Part shown: positions 19,972 through 29,124 of the stretch, in pieces
Position numbering within the stretch: position 1 is the stretch's first letter
How the letters are laid out: each line of letters begins with the position of its first letter
Origin: Oceanospirillales bacterium
GTDB taxonomy: Bacteria > Pseudomonadota > Gammaproteobacteria > Pseudomonadales > Balneatricaceae
Direction: 5' to 3'
DNA: 41,806 nt
Assembly: GCA_018223185.1 (NCBI GenBank)
Contig: JAAEYW010000034.1
Location: 1-41,806 of the forward strand
The notes under the pieces: generated by a model
The model's input: only the letters and a program-made list of their open reading frames with translations
The model's database searches: none
Told to the model about the DNA's origin: nothing
Made by a program: the position numbers and the translations under genes

Positions 19972-20637
19972 TTACCGGCTGTCCAGCCACTCATTATTGA
20001 TCAGTGACTGCAGCAGGTCAGTCCGGGTAATAATTCCCAGCAGGTTACCATTATCCTCAACAATAGGAATACAGCTCAGGTGATGTTCGACACAGCTGAC
20101 CGCCAGTTGGCGAATATTGGTATCCGGTGTGGCTGTAATCACCTGCTTTGAATAGCATTGTTCGATGGTGTCTTCAATGCTGTGTAACTGGGCTCCCTGA
20201 TAGCTAAGATACTGCAGTAACAGCTTTTCTGTCACAATGCCCATCAGCCTTCCTGCACCGGAGAGTACCAGCAGGTGGCTGATACCAAACTGCTTCATCT
20301 TGTACAGCGCCGATTGGATTTTACTGCCCTGTAATACCGACTGAACCGGATGTGACATAATCAGCGATGCAGGAATATAGGAGCGCGGGTGTTCCTGAGA
20401 GGTGCTGCTGCCTCCGGTCTGACTATAGATTGATGCAGCTTTACGGGCGTTCCCTTTTGGGTGCGGGCCCGGTTCATGATGCAGAAGCTGATCTACATGA
20501 TCCTTTTCGTGGTCTTTTTCTCCGCCGACTTCGGCTGTGCGGGCAGACGCACTCAGCTGCTCTACTCCGCGCGGAGGAAACAGCGATTTAACCGGTGTCT
20601 GGATACGATAACCCTGATCGTAAATAATTAATGCCAT
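19972..20637 (-). CDS. CBS-domain-pair protein
   Basis: A 221-residue cytoplasmic protein. The first 80 residues are low-complexity and rich in Lys, His, Asp and Ser, with no domain I recognise. Two CBS motifs follow, about 90-150 (IMSHPVQSVLQGSKIQSALY, HLLVLSGAGRLMGIVTEKLL) and 160-220 (VITATPDTNIRQLAVSCVEH, CIPIVEDNGNLLGIITRTDL). CBS pairs bind adenosine nucleotides and usually regulate an attached or partner enzyme; no such partner domain is present here. Its ATG is 35 bases from the mnmC stop, so it probably lies in one minus-strand operon with mnmC. Confidence 0.82.
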   Translation of the reverse strand: MALIIYDQGYRIQTPVKSLFPPRGVEQLSASARTAEVGGEKDHEKDHVDQLLHHEPGPHPKGNARKAASIYSQTGGSSTSQEHPRSYIPASLIMSHPVQSVLQGSKIQSALYKMKQFGISHLLVLSGAGRLMGIVTEKLLLQYLSYQGAQLHSIEDTIEQCYSKQVITATPDTNIRQLAVSCVEHHLSCIPIVEDNGNLLGIITRTDLLQSLINNEWLDSR

Positions 20638-20672
20638 AGCTGTTTATTACTACCCTGAAAAAACCGTAAGTA

Positions 20673-22655
20673 CTATATCGCCCGTCTGATCAGATTCTTG
20701 ATAATAAATCGTCCAGGACTCAGCTTATCAACCAGCTCTTTTTCCAGTGGTAAAGGCTCATTTTCAAGCATTGAAGCGATAATCTCACCACTTATTGGAC
20801 CACTGATAAGGCCTTTTGATCCATGTGCAAGATTTGCGAATAAACCGGGGTGATATTGCGGCTGAGTATCAATGATTGTCCTGGCATCATGACGTAACCG
20901 GGCATAATCATTGAGAAAGGACTCGTACACTGGTACCGGACCAATTATCGGCAGTTTATCCGGTGATGCGCAGCGGAACGCAACACGGCCTTCAAGCCCT
21001 TTTTCAGCATGGTACCGGGACAGCGACTTGCCAAGTTCCGGAGCCATATGATACACCTTATCAAGGTTATGCAGGTGGCCGGACTCTCGGATATCAGTCG
21101 CGTCATCTTTTAGATCAAACGTGGCACCAAAACAGAAATGTCCGTGTTTAGCGGGTGATATATATCCTTCACTGCAAAGAACTGTTTTCAGGTATGGTGC
21201 ATTGATCTCTGCAGTAGTAAGAGAGACCTGGCCACGAATATTCTGCACCGGCAGATGGTTAAGCTGTTCAAACAGTCTGCTGTCAGCCGCTGATGCGATC
21301 ACTGCAACCGATGCCGTTAGTGTCTGACCGTTCTGGGTATAACCGTTCCAGTCGTTACCCTCTCGTTCCAGACGCAGAATTTGAGTCTCTGTCAATACGG
21401 TGATGCCCGGGTGCTCTGTTAACCATTTACATAGTAAAGGAGGGGTCACCCAGCCGGCATCGGGGAAGAACAGGCCGCTATTATTGACCGGTGTTCCTGC
21501 GAGGGCTGACGCTTCACTCTGTTCAACAAATCGAACGACCGGCTCGGGATAGTTACCGGACTCCACCAGCTTTTGCTGTTTGGCCTGCTCTTTATCGCTG
21601 GCCGCCAGTTGTAATAATCCGCAGGGCGACCAGATATCAGTCCGGCCAGCCAGATTCTGGTTAAGAAAATTGCTGCTGTAGAGAAAGCCTGAAAGGTGGA
21701 AGCGGCTGGCGGGTATTGGTTCAACGGGGAGCTTGGCATAGAGCGCCCCCTGACGGTTCCCCGACCCTTCGGTTGCAATTCCGGGATGTTTATCGACCAG
21801 TGTTACGTTCCAGCCGCGTATAGCCAGAGAGTACGCCGTGGAACATCCGGCTATTCCGGCACCGATCACCAGGGCGGTTTTGTCGCCCGTATGCTTGTGC
21901 GGAAGCCTGAACCAGGCAGGAGAGGGTGTTGAACTGCTTTGTTCTGCTTCATCCGTTCCTGCAAACGTTCCCGACAGCATATCCCATTTAGGGCCAAAGC
22001 CATCCGTTCTCCTGACCTGAAACCCGACACCTCTCAATCCGCGCTTTACAATGCCCGCGGAGGTGAAGGTGGCGAAAGTTGTACCTGGCTTGCTGAGTCT
22101 GGCGACCTGCTGAAACAGCTCTGGACTCCACATGTCAGGATTTTTAGCGGGGGAGAAACCATCAAGAAACCATGCATCGACTTCGGCATCCAACTGGCTG
22201 TAACATTCAGTCGCATCACCCAGCATCAGTGTCAGGCTAACCCGGCCATTATCGAAACTGAGGCGGTGAAAGCCGGGAACGCTGTTTGGGTATTGAGCTA
22301 ACAGTTGCTCAGAAAACGTATTGAGCTCAGGCCATAAAGCGAGCGCGCGGGTCAGGTCGTCAGGTGTGATCGGATATTTCTCGACACTGATGAAATGTAA
22401 TCTCGCTGTATCCTGTGCCTGCTCATTAAACAGCTGCCACGCCGCAAGGAAATTAAGCCCGGTACCGAACCCCGTTTCAGCAATGGTAAACGATGCTGTT
22501 GTTTTGAAACGGTCGGATAATTGATTACTGTCGAGAAACACATGGGTGGTTTCAGCGAGACCGTTTTCAATAGAGAAGTAGATGTCGTTGAACTTTGTTG
22601 ATAAAGGGGCTTCAGAAGACCAGTCCAGGTCAGCAAATATGTTTGGTTTTTTCAT
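20673..22655 (-). CDS. mnmC: Bifunctional tRNA modification protein MnmC
   Basis: A 660-residue fusion enzyme that finishes 5-methylaminomethyl-2-thiouridine at the tRNA wobble position. The N-terminal half is the SAM methyltransferase (GFGTGLNFLAAWQLF; DAWFLDGFSPAKNPDMW active-site region), which methylates nm5s2U. From about residue 260 the C-terminal half is the FAD oxidase (ALVIGAGIAGCSTAYSLA, GRVAFRCASPDKLPIIGPV), which converts cmnm5s2U to nm5s2U. I start at ATG 22655 (MKKPNIFADLDW), as the frame further upstream would need TTG 22706 and adds residues unlike the family. It is divergent from rfbB, with 139 bases between starts. Confidence 0.95.
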   Translation of the reverse strand: MKKPNIFADLDWSSEAPLSTKFNDIYFSIENGLAETTHVFLDSNQLSDRFKTTASFTIAETGFGTGLNFLAAWQLFNEQAQDTARLHFISVEKYPITPDDLTRALALWPELNTFSEQLLAQYPNSVPGFHRLSFDNGRVSLTLMLGDATECYSQLDAEVDAWFLDGFSPAKNPDMWSPELFQQVARLSKPGTTFATFTSAGIVKRGLRGVGFQVRRTDGFGPKWDMLSGTFAGTDEAEQSSSTPSPAWFRLPHKHTGDKTALVIGAGIAGCSTAYSLAIRGWNVTLVDKHPGIATEGSGNRQGALYAKLPVEPIPASRFHLSGFLYSSNFLNQNLAGRTDIWSPCGLLQLAASDKEQAKQQKLVESGNYPEPVVRFVEQSEASALAGTPVNNSGLFFPDAGWVTPPLLCKWLTEHPGITVLTETQILRLEREGNDWNGYTQNGQTLTASVAVIASAADSRLFEQLNHLPVQNIRGQVSLTTAEINAPYLKTVLCSEGYISPAKHGHFCFGATFDLKDDATDIRESGHLHNLDKVYHMAPELGKSLSRYHAEKGLEGRVAFRCASPDKLPIIGPVPVYESFLNDYARLRHDARTIIDTQPQYHPGLFANLAHGSKGLISGPISGEIIASMLENEPLPLEKELVDKLSPGRFIIKNLIRRAI

Positions 22656-22741
22656 ATCAGTTTGAGTAATCGCCTTGGGCAGTAATACCGTACTTACGCC
22701 GGCCAATTGTATAGAATGTGTTTAATCTGTGCTTGAGTTTA

Positions 22742-22774
22742 TGAACAGCCTGTTCACGTAGTACATCTTGTACA
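22742..22774 (+). promoter_or_regulatory. Two adjacent inverted repeats upstream of rfbB, possible operator
   Basis: TGAACA-GCC-TGTTCA (22742-22756) is a perfect 6-base arm repeat with three-base spacer. GTACA-TCT-TGTAC (22761-22773) repeats the same arm design with a three-base spacer, centred about 18 bases away, roughly two helical turns apart. They lie 22-53 bases before the rfbB start. This geometry suggests two dimer sites for one regulator, but no known regulator motif is matched with confidence. Confidence 0.4.
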
Positions 22775-22794
22775 AATACGAAAGGAATGAGTGA

Positions 22795-23868
22795 ATGAAA
22801 CTATTGATTACAGGCGGCGCCGGCTTTATCGGCTCTGCAGTTATACGCCACCTTATCCAACATACAGCGGACAGTGTCGTGAATGTTGATAAGCTGACGT
22901 ATGCCGGAAACCTGGAATCTCTGGAATCTGTGGTAAAAAATGATCGCTACCGGTTTGAACAGGTCGATATCTGTAACCGGGAAGAACTTAACAGAGTGTT
23001 TGCTGAACATCAGCCAGATGTCGTAATGCACCTGGCAGCGGAATCTCATGTGGACCGTTCTATTGATGGCCCGGGGGCATTTATCGAAACCAATATTGTC
23101 GGGACTTATACTCTTTTGGAAGTATGCCGGGCCTATTGGACTGACCTGTCACCAGAGCGAAAAGCGGCGTTCCGCTTTCACCATATTTCAACCGACGAGG
23201 TTTATGGCGATCTGCCGCATCCAGCAGATTCTGACGATGCATCTGCACACTTGTTCACAGAAACAACACATTATGCCCCCAGCAGTCCCTATTCCGCGAG
23301 CAAAGCAAGCTCTGACCATCTGGTACGCTCCTGGATGCGTACCTACGGCCTGCCTGTGTTGGTGACTAACTGTTCCAATAATTATGGCCCCTATCATTTT
23401 CCTGAGAAGCTGATTCCGTTGGTTATTCTCAATGCGCTGGAAGGCAAACCGCTGCCAGTCTATGGAAAAGGTGATCAGATAAGGGACTGGCTGTATGTAG
23501 AAGACCATGCACGGGCTTTGTATACAGTTGTCACTGAGGGGCGGGTGGGAGAAACCTATAATATCGGCGGGCATAATGAGAAGCAAAATATAGACGTGGT
23601 CTATGCATTGTGCGATGCATTGCAGGAACTCGCTCCGAGTCATATCCATTATCGCAGTCTGATAACCACCGTTAAGGACCGGCCTGGTCATGATCGGCGC
23701 TATGCGATTGATGCGAGCAAGATAGGAAGTGAACTCGGATGGCAACCATTGGAAACCTTCGAGTCCGGTATTCGTAAAACCGTGCAATGGTATCTGGACA
23801 ATCTAGAATGGTGTCGGCGGGTACAGGACGGAAGTTATCAGCGCGAGCGTTTAGGCGTTAACGCTTAA
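22795..23868 (+). CDS. rfbB: dTDP-glucose 4,6-dehydratase RfbB/RmlB
   Basis: Extended short-chain dehydrogenase that makes dTDP-4-keto-6-deoxyglucose, the branch compound for L-rhamnose and the amino sugars made further down. It has the NAD-binding GGAGFIG at residues 7-13, catalytic T133-D134-E135 in [10 protein letters not shown], and Y166 and K170 (YSASK). Length is 357 residues, as usual. Its ribosome site AAAGGAATGAG lies right before ATG 22795. It opens the polysaccharide operon. Confidence 0.97.
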   Translation: MKLLITGGAGFIGSAVIRHLIQHTADSVVNVDKLTYAGNLESLESVVKNDRYRFEQVDICNREELNRVFAEHQPDVVMHLAAESHVDRSIDGPGAFIETNIVGTYTLLEVCRAYWTDLSPERKAAFRFHHISTDEVYGDLPHPADSDDASAHLFTETTHYAPSSPYSASKASSDHLVRSWMRTYGLPVLVTNCSNNYGPYHFPEKLIPLVILNALEGKPLPVYGKGDQIRDWLYVEDHARALYTVVTEGRVGETYNIGGHNEKQNIDVVYALCDALQELAPSHIHYRSLITTVKDRPGHDRRYAIDASKIGSELGWQPLETFESGIRKTVQWYLDNLEWCRRVQDGSYQRERLGVNA

Positions 23869-23878
23869 GGGAGGGACG

Positions 23879-24754
23879 GTGAATATAGTACTTCTGGGTA
23901 AAACAGGTCAGGTTGGCTTCGAGCTTCATCGAACTCTGTCGCCATTAGGTCGTATTGATGCGCCGTCAAGGTCTGAGCTGGATCTGATGAGTGAGTTAGC
24001 GGTCAATGACTACCTGATCAGCAGAAAACCAGACCTGATCGTTAATGCTGCTGCATGGACTGCTGTTGATGATGCTGAAGAGTACCAGGCTGAGGCTCAA
24101 CGACTCAATGCAGAATTGCCTGCTCAACTGGCCTTGTATGCCGTCGACAGGAATATCCGGCTGGTTCACTATAGTACCGACTATGTTTACCCTGGCACTG
24201 GAACTCTTCCCTGGGTAGAGACTAGCCCAACGGGTCCGCTCAGTGTGTATGGTAAAACCAAGCTGGCAGGTGATCATGCGGTAGAGCATAGTGGTGCGGA
24301 TTATCTGATCTTTCGTATCTGCTGGGTTTATAGTGCCCGGGGAAACAATTTCATGAAGACGATGCTTCGTCTCGCAAAAAGTAAAACTGAACTTAATATT
24401 GTTGCCGATCAGATCGGCACACCTACACCGGCCCGGTTGATCGCTCAGGTCAGTACGTTAGCCGTTCGTGATGAGTTGAAATGCGGTATATATCAACTAG
24501 CATCTAAGGGTGAAACCAGTTGGTATGGCTTTGCTACAGAAATATTCAATCAGGCCGTTCAAATGGGAGAAACGCTGTTGTTGACTCAGGACAATGCCCG
24601 GTCAATCAACACCCTTAACTATCCTACACCCGCCCGAAGGCCCGCGAACTCCAGAATGAACGTAAACAAGCTGGAAAACGCTCTGAATATTGAGCTGCCT
24701 GACTGGCAAAGCCAACTGACTATAACTCTGGCAGAGTATCTGGAGAAAAAATGA
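23879..24754 (+). CDS. rfbD: dTDP-4-dehydrorhamnose reductase RfbD/RmlD
   Basis: A 291-residue NADPH-dependent reductase, last step of dTDP-L-rhamnose synthesis. The N-terminal cofactor loop is [10 protein letters not shown], the active site has the [14 protein letters not shown] segment and YGKTKLAGD (Y-x-x-x-K). It begins at a GTG (23879) preceded by GGGAGG. Its stop overlaps the rfbA start by four bases. Confidence 0.96.
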   Translation: MNIVLLGKTGQVGFELHRTLSPLGRIDAPSRSELDLMSELAVNDYLISRKPDLIVNAAAWTAVDDAEEYQAEAQRLNAELPAQLALYAVDRNIRLVHYSTDYVYPGTGTLPWVETSPTGPLSVYGKTKLAGDHAVEHSGADYLIFRICWVYSARGNNFMKTMLRLAKSKTELNIVADQIGTPTPARLIAQVSTLAVRDELKCGIYQLASKGETSWYGFATEIFNQAVQMGETLLLTQDNARSINTLNYPTPARRPANSRMNVNKLENALNIELPDWQSQLTITLAEYLEKK

Positions 24755-25623
24755 AAGGAATTATTCTTGCCGGAGGTTCCGGTACCCGTCTATATCCCAT
24801 TACCCGGGGTATCTCAAAGCAATTGCTTCCGGTGTATGACAAGCCAATGATCTATTACCCGCTTTCTGTGCTGATGCTGGCAGGCATTCGGGATGTCCTT
24901 GTTATCACCACGCCTGAAGATCAGGAAGGCTTTAATCGGTTGCTTGGCGATGGCAGTCAATGGGGTATTAATCTTAGTTATGCGGTACAGCCCAGCCCGG
25001 ATGGCCTTGCGCAGGCATTTATAATTGGCGAAGAGTTCATTGGCGATGACAGCGTTTGTTTAGTCTTGGGTGATAACATCTATTACGGTCAGGGGTTAAG
25101 TAACCTTCTTCAAACAGCTGCATCCAGAGAAAAAGGTGCAACTGTATTCGGATATCAGGTCACCGATCCGGAACGTTTCGGCGTGGTTGAGTTTGATAAT
25201 CAGCGGCGTGCTATCTCCATTGAAGAAAAACCGGTTAATCCTAAGTCTGACTTTGCCGTCACTGGTCTGTATTTTTATGATAATGATGTGATCGAAATAG
25301 CGAAGTCAGTCACTCCGTCAGCGCGCGGTGAGCTGGAGATTACGACGGTTAACCAGATTTATCTGAATCGGGGCGATCTGAAGGTCGAATTATTGGGTCG
25401 TGGCTTTGCCTGGCTTGATACAGGAACTTTCGACTCACTTCAGGAAGCCGCCAGCTTTATTGAAACCTTAGAAAAGCGTCAGGGGTTAAAAATTGCGTGC
25501 CTGGAAGAGGTTGCCTATCGAATGGGTTATATCAATGAAGAACAGTTACTTGCTGAGGCAGAGAAACTCCAGAAGAACAGTTATGGAGCGTATCTCAGAA
25601 AACTAGTGAAAACAGGCAGATAG
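24751..25623 (+). CDS. rfbA: Glucose-1-phosphate thymidylyltransferase RfbA/RmlA
   Basis: A 290-residue nucleotidyltransferase making dTDP-glucose from dTTP and glucose-1-phosphate. The signature [20 protein letters not shown] is near the N-terminus, followed by [12 protein letters not shown], and the metal-binding [10 protein letters not shown] and [10 protein letters not shown] segments. It is ATGA-coupled to rfbD. Confidence 0.97.
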   Translation: MKGIILAGGSGTRLYPITRGISKQLLPVYDKPMIYYPLSVLMLAGIRDVLVITTPEDQEGFNRLLGDGSQWGINLSYAVQPSPDGLAQAFIIGEEFIGDDSVCLVLGDNIYYGQGLSNLLQTAASREKGATVFGYQVTDPERFGVVEFDNQRRAISIEEKPVNPKSDFAVTGLYFYDNDVIEIAKSVTPSARGELEITTVNQIYLNRGDLKVELLGRGFAWLDTGTFDSLQEAASFIETLEKRQGLKIACLEEVAYRMGYINEEQLLAEAEKLQKNSYGAYLRKLVKTGR

Positions 25624-25637
25624 ATAGCAGGAATAGC

Positions 25638-26201
25638 ATGGATATTATCTCAACCAGGATACCCGACGTAAAACTTATCAAACCGAAAGTCTTTGGTGAT
25701 GAGCGCGGCTTCTTTATGGAGACCTGGAACCAGCACGCTTTCAGTGAAGCGGGTATTAATGCCACATTTGTTCAGGATAATCATAGCCGCTCAGTGAAAA
25801 ATACCCTGCGTGGTTTGCACTACCAGATAAAACAGCCTCAGGGCAAACTGGTACGGGTAACCCGTGGTGAAGTGTTTGACGTGGCTGTGGATCTGCGTCC
25901 GGGCTCTGCAACATTTGGTCAATGGGTCGGGGAGTACCTATCAGAAGATGATAACCGTATGTTATGGGTGCCACCGGGTTTTGCGCATGGTTTTCTGGTG
26001 ACAAGTGAAACTGCGGATTTTCAGTATAAATGTACGGATTTTTATGCGCCTGAATACGAGCGGGCAATCCATTGGAATGATCCTGCTCTGAATATTGAAT
26101 GGCCGCTTGGGGGGAGAGTTGAACCTCTTGTTTCCCACAAAGATGGCCAAGCCGGTAGTTTTGAACAGGCCGAGAAATACCAGCAGGAAGGTGTGCGCTA
26201 A
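25638..26201 (+). CDS. rfbC: dTDP-4-dehydrorhamnose 3,5-epimerase RfbC/RmlC
   Basis: A 187-residue cupin epimerase. It shows the family pattern: GDERGFFMETWN, NHSRSVKNTLRGLHYQ with the catalytic histidine in RGLHYQ, and WVPPGFAHGFL. It completes rfbBDAC for dTDP-L-rhamnose. AGGAA precedes ATG 25638. Its stop shares a base with the next start. Confidence 0.96.
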   Translation: MDIISTRIPDVKLIKPKVFGDERGFFMETWNQHAFSEAGINATFVQDNHSRSVKNTLRGLHYQIKQPQGKLVRVTRGEVFDVAVDLRPGSATFGQWVGEYLSEDDNRMLWVPPGFAHGFLVTSETADFQYKCTDFYAPEYERAIHWNDPALNIEWPLGGRVEPLVSHKDGQAGSFEQAEKYQQEGVR

Positions 26202-26608
26202 TGAACCTAGTCAAATGGATAGACTTTCAGAGCCTTGGAGACAAACGGGGTAGTCTGGTCGCTGTTGAGATCGGCATGGATAAAGCCGTCCCGTTCGATA
26301 TAAAACGCATCTATTATATTTATCGAACTATGGAGAGCGTAAGCCGTGGCTACCATGCTCATAAAAATCTTAAGCAGGTCGCTATTTGTGTTGCGGGAAG
26401 ATGTCGTATGGTGTTGGATGATGGAAAAAAGAGAGTTGAGGTCTGGCTTGATTCTCCGACTAAAGGACTTCTGATTGAAGATATGGTTTGGCGGGAAATG
26501 CACGATTTCAGTGAAGACTGCGTACTGCTAGTGCTAGCCAGTGAGCATTATGATGAAAGCGATTATATTCGTAACTATGAGCGATTTAGAAGAGAAGTGT
26601 TAAAGTGA
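26201..26608 (+). CDS. FdtA/QdtA-type dTDP-4-keto-6-deoxyglucose 3,4-ketoisomerase
   Basis: A 135-residue cupin of the WxcM-like C-terminal family. Histidines H52 and H54 ([12 protein letters not shown]) match the active-site pair of Fdt[21 protein letters not shown] is the usual C-terminal block. The enzyme shifts the keto group from C4 to C3, the first step to dTDP-Fuc3NAc (FdtA) or dTDP-Qui3NAc (QdtA); the two differ at C4, and I cannot tell from this sequence which is made. It overlaps rfbC by one base and the next gene by four, so the trio after rfbC is translationally coupled. Confidence 0.85.
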   Translation: MNLVKWIDFQSLGDKRGSLVAVEIGMDKAVPFDIKRIYYIYRTMESVSRGYHAHKNLKQVAICVAGRCRMVLDDGKKRVEVWLDSPTKGLLIEDMVWREMHDFSEDCVLLVLASEHYDESDYIRNYERFRREVLK

Positions 26609-27066
26609 GCTTTATTCATCCGTTGTCCGATGTTGGACAATGTATTCTAGGAGCGGGCACCCGCATTTGGCAATACGCTGTTATCCTTGATGGTGCAGTT
26701 CTGGGGGACGATTGTAATGTGTGTGCACATACCTTGATTGAAGGCAATGTAGTTATCGGTGATCGCGTGACTATTAAGTCAGGGGTTTTTCTGTGGGATA
26801 GTACTGCTATTGGAAATGATGTATTCATAGGTCCGAATGCTACTTTCACTAATGATCCTTACCCGCGTTCAAAACGATACCCAGAAATTTTTTCTGGTAT
26901 CACAGTGAAAGATAATGTCAGTATCGGGGCAAACTCAACGATACTGCCAGGCTTAATTATAGGGGAAGGAGCTATGGTGGGAGCTGGAGCTGTGGTTACC
27001 AAAGATGTACCGCCAAGAGCCGTTGTTATTGGAAATCCTGCTAGTATCATCAGGTATATTGAATAA
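26605..27066 (+). CDS. Left-handed beta-helix sugar N-acetyltransferase (FdtC/QdtC-like)
   Basis: A 153-residue hexapeptide-repeat protein: repeating isoleucine/valine-rich turns ([73 protein letters not shown]). It is predicted to acetylate the C3 amino group after the aminotransferase step. It starts with GTG 26605, overlapping the ketoisomerase stop by four bases. Relatives such as WbpD act on UDP-amino sugars; the dTDP substrate is inferred from the neighbours. Confidence 0.84.
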   Translation: MSFIHPLSDVGQCILGAGTRIWQYAVILDGAVLGDDCNVCAHTLIEGNVVIGDRVTIKSGVFLWDSTAIGNDVFIGPNATFTNDPYPRSKRYPEIFSGITVKDNVSIGANSTILPGLIIGEGAMVGAGAVVTKDVPPRAVVIGNPASIIRYIE

Positions 27067-28163
27067 TGCTACCTTTTCTAGACCTTAAATCAGTAAATAG
27101 CCTTTATCGAGATGAGTTGATAGAAGCCGCAATACGGGTCATAGACTCAGGCTGGTATGTTCATGGACAGGAAGTCAAAGCCTTCGAAGTGGAGTTTGCT
27201 GCATACTGTGGAGTAAGTCACTGTATTGGAGTTGCAAATGGTCTCGATGCTCTGATGCTTATACTCCGAGCGTGGAAGGAAATGGGTAAGCTTAAGGAGG
27301 GGGATGAAGTAATTGTTCCCGCCAATACATACATCGCCAGCATATTAGCAATCACTGAAAACAGACTAAAGCCCGTTTTGGTAGAGCCGGATGAGCTGAC
27401 ATTTAATCTGTGTCCTAAAAAAACAGCTGATGCTATTACTCCGAACACTAAAGCCATCATTGCCGTTCATCTTTATGGTCAAATTGCTCCGATGACTGAC
27501 TTGATGCATTTAGCAGATAAACATGGCTTGCTTGTGTTGGAGGATGCAGCACAGGCTCATGGAGCTTCAATCAATGGACGTAGGGCTGGAAGTTGGGGGC
27601 ATGCGGCCGGGTTTAGTTTTTATCCGGGTAAAAATTTAGGTGCATTGGGTGATGGCGGTGCCGTGACAACAGATGATAGTGAACTCGCGGAAACTATTCG
27701 TGCACTCGGGAACTATGGTAGTCACAAAAAGTATGAAAATATTTATCAGGGAGTGAATAGCCGATTGGATGAGATTCAGGCTGCAATGCTCAGGGTGAAA
27801 TTAAGATATATTGAAGAAGATATTAAGCTTCGCCGTAGAGCTGTAGACTACTACCTTAACTACCTCGATAACCATGCGATACAGCTTCCGGTCCTAGATA
27901 AAAAAGAAGGTCATGTTTGGCACCTTTTTGTTATCAGGGCTTCCAATCGTAATGATCTTCAAGACTATCTACGGGAAAAGGGGATCCAGTCGCTTATCCA
28001 CTATCCTATACCGCCACACAAGCAAAAGGCATATAAGCTTTGGGCCGGAGAATCTTATCCATTAACAGAAGAAATTCATAATAGTGTTCTGAGTCTGCCT
28101 TTGAGCCCTACTATAGATATGAATGATTTGTCTGAAGTAGTGACTGCCTGTAATTTGTGGTGA
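27066..28163 (+). CDS. DegT/DnrJ-type sugar 3-aminotransferase (FdtB/QdtB-like)
   Basis: A 365-residue PLP aminotransferase. K189 in [16 protein letters not shown] is the PLP lysine, and D160 in [12 protein letters not shown] contacts the cofactor nitrogen. It would aminate dTDP-3-keto-6-deoxyhexose produced by the ketoisomerase. One-base overlap with the acetyltransferase. Together the three genes explain why rfbB product is shared with the rhamnose pathway. The 3-amino (rather than 4-amino) specificity is inferred from the neighbouring ketoisomerase. Confidence 0.88.
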   Translation: MLPFLDLKSVNSLYRDELIEAAIRVIDSGWYVHGQEVKAFEVEFAAYCGVSHCIGVANGLDALMLILRAWKEMGKLKEGDEVIVPANTYIASILAITENRLKPVLVEPDELTFNLCPKKTADAITPNTKAIIAVHLYGQIAPMTDLMHLADKHGLLVLEDAAQAHGASINGRRAGSWGHAAGFSFYPGKNLGALGDGGAVTTDDSELAETIRALGNYGSHKKYENIYQGVNSRLDEIQAAMLRVKLRYIEEDIKLRRRAVDYYLNYLDNHAIQLPVLDKKEGHVWHLFVIRASNRNDLQDYLREKGIQSLIHYPIPPHKQKAYKLWAGESYPLTEEIHNSVLSLPLSPTIDMNDLSEVVTACNLW

Positions 28164-28223
28164 TATTCGTTGAAGTATGTTGCGATAAATTTTTTTATTT
28201 TAAATAGATGTTACGGATGATTG

Positions 28224-29123
28224 ATGCCTAATCGTGTTTATGTTCATATTGGCCTGCCTAAAACCGCAACCACAATGCTTCAGATGGATTATTTTCCGTA
28301 TGTAGATAGCAATAAATATATGTATTTAGGTGTTTTTCAGCCCCGGGATACGGAATCAGATGAACTATATTATGATTTATGTTATGCGATAAACTCTGGC
28401 TCAAATATCTTTGAGGTAAATGCTAAGATAAAAAAAAAGCTGAGAGATGATTCAGGATCATTGATTTTTTCTGAGGAGATGTTTACGGTCTCTCAACCTG
28501 GAATTTCATGGCAAAAAAAAATATCAAATTTAGCTAAAGTTTTTGAAGGTATAGATTTTAGAATTCTTATTACGATAAGAGAACCTGTTTCTGCCATGTT
28601 TTCGTTTTATGTCGAATCGTATTATCGATATATGGATAGTAATGAAAGCTTTAGTAATCTTGCTATTAATAGTAATGATTTTAAAATATATCATTATGAC
28701 TATATTTTGAATATTCTTGAAAGAAAGTTCACTAGAGAGCGAATTTATATTCAAAAATTCGAGGATCTTATAATAGGAGATTTTTCAATAGTAAATAGGT
28801 TTCTAAGTTTTAATGGTGCGGGCGTTAATTTCATTTCAATGAATAATAGAAACCAGAAGAGGAAAACATCTACCGCAATCTTGATTCCAAAGGATTTAAA
28901 GTTTAAGAGGGCAGATAGATTATACCAAGCAGTAGGAGGAGATAGAAATGTATGTGCTTTTATTGTAAAGCGAACTATGGAGAGGCAATTGAAAAGACTG
29001 CTAATGCTACCTTGCTTTGCCATTACTGTTCAGAAACCATCTGACCTCGAGTATCGGGAGCTTATGAAAATAATGCGTGGCTCTATGGAATATATGTTCA
29101 AGCATTACGGTATCCGATACTGA
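28224..29123 (+). CDS. Sulfotransferase-like protein
   Basis: A 299-residue protein whose start, MPNRVYVHIGLPKTATTMLQ, has the PK(T/S)xTT phosphosulfate-binding loop of PAPS-dependent sulfotransferases at residues 11-17. A second block, RILITIREPVSAMFSFYVES, resembles the 3'-phosphate-binding R-x-P...S-x-Y motif. I choose ATG 28224 over TTG 28221. The gene is clearly more AT-rich than rfb and starts the variable core of the locus. In this place it might sulfate a sugar of the O-antigen or capsule. It is a distant family match, and the acceptor is unknown. Confidence 0.72.
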   Translation: MPNRVYVHIGLPKTATTMLQMDYFPYVDSNKYMYLGVFQPRDTESDELYYDLCYAINSGSNIFEVNAKIKKKLRDDSGSLIFSEEMFTVSQPGISWQKKISNLAKVFEGIDFRILITIREPVSAMFSFYVESYYRYMDSNESFSNLAINSNDFKIYHYDYILNILERKFTRERIYIQKFEDLIIGDFSIVNRFLSFNGAGVNFISMNNRNQKRKTSTAILIPKDLKFKRADRLYQAVGGDRNVCAFIVKRTMERQLKRLLMLPCFAITVQKPSDLEYRELMKIMRGSMEYMFKHYGIRY

Positions 29124-29124
29124 G

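Noticed and set aside
22656-22794. JUMPstart/ops element (GGCGGTAG) upstream of the O-antigen locus
   Set aside because: Looked for on the plus strand before rfbB and not found.
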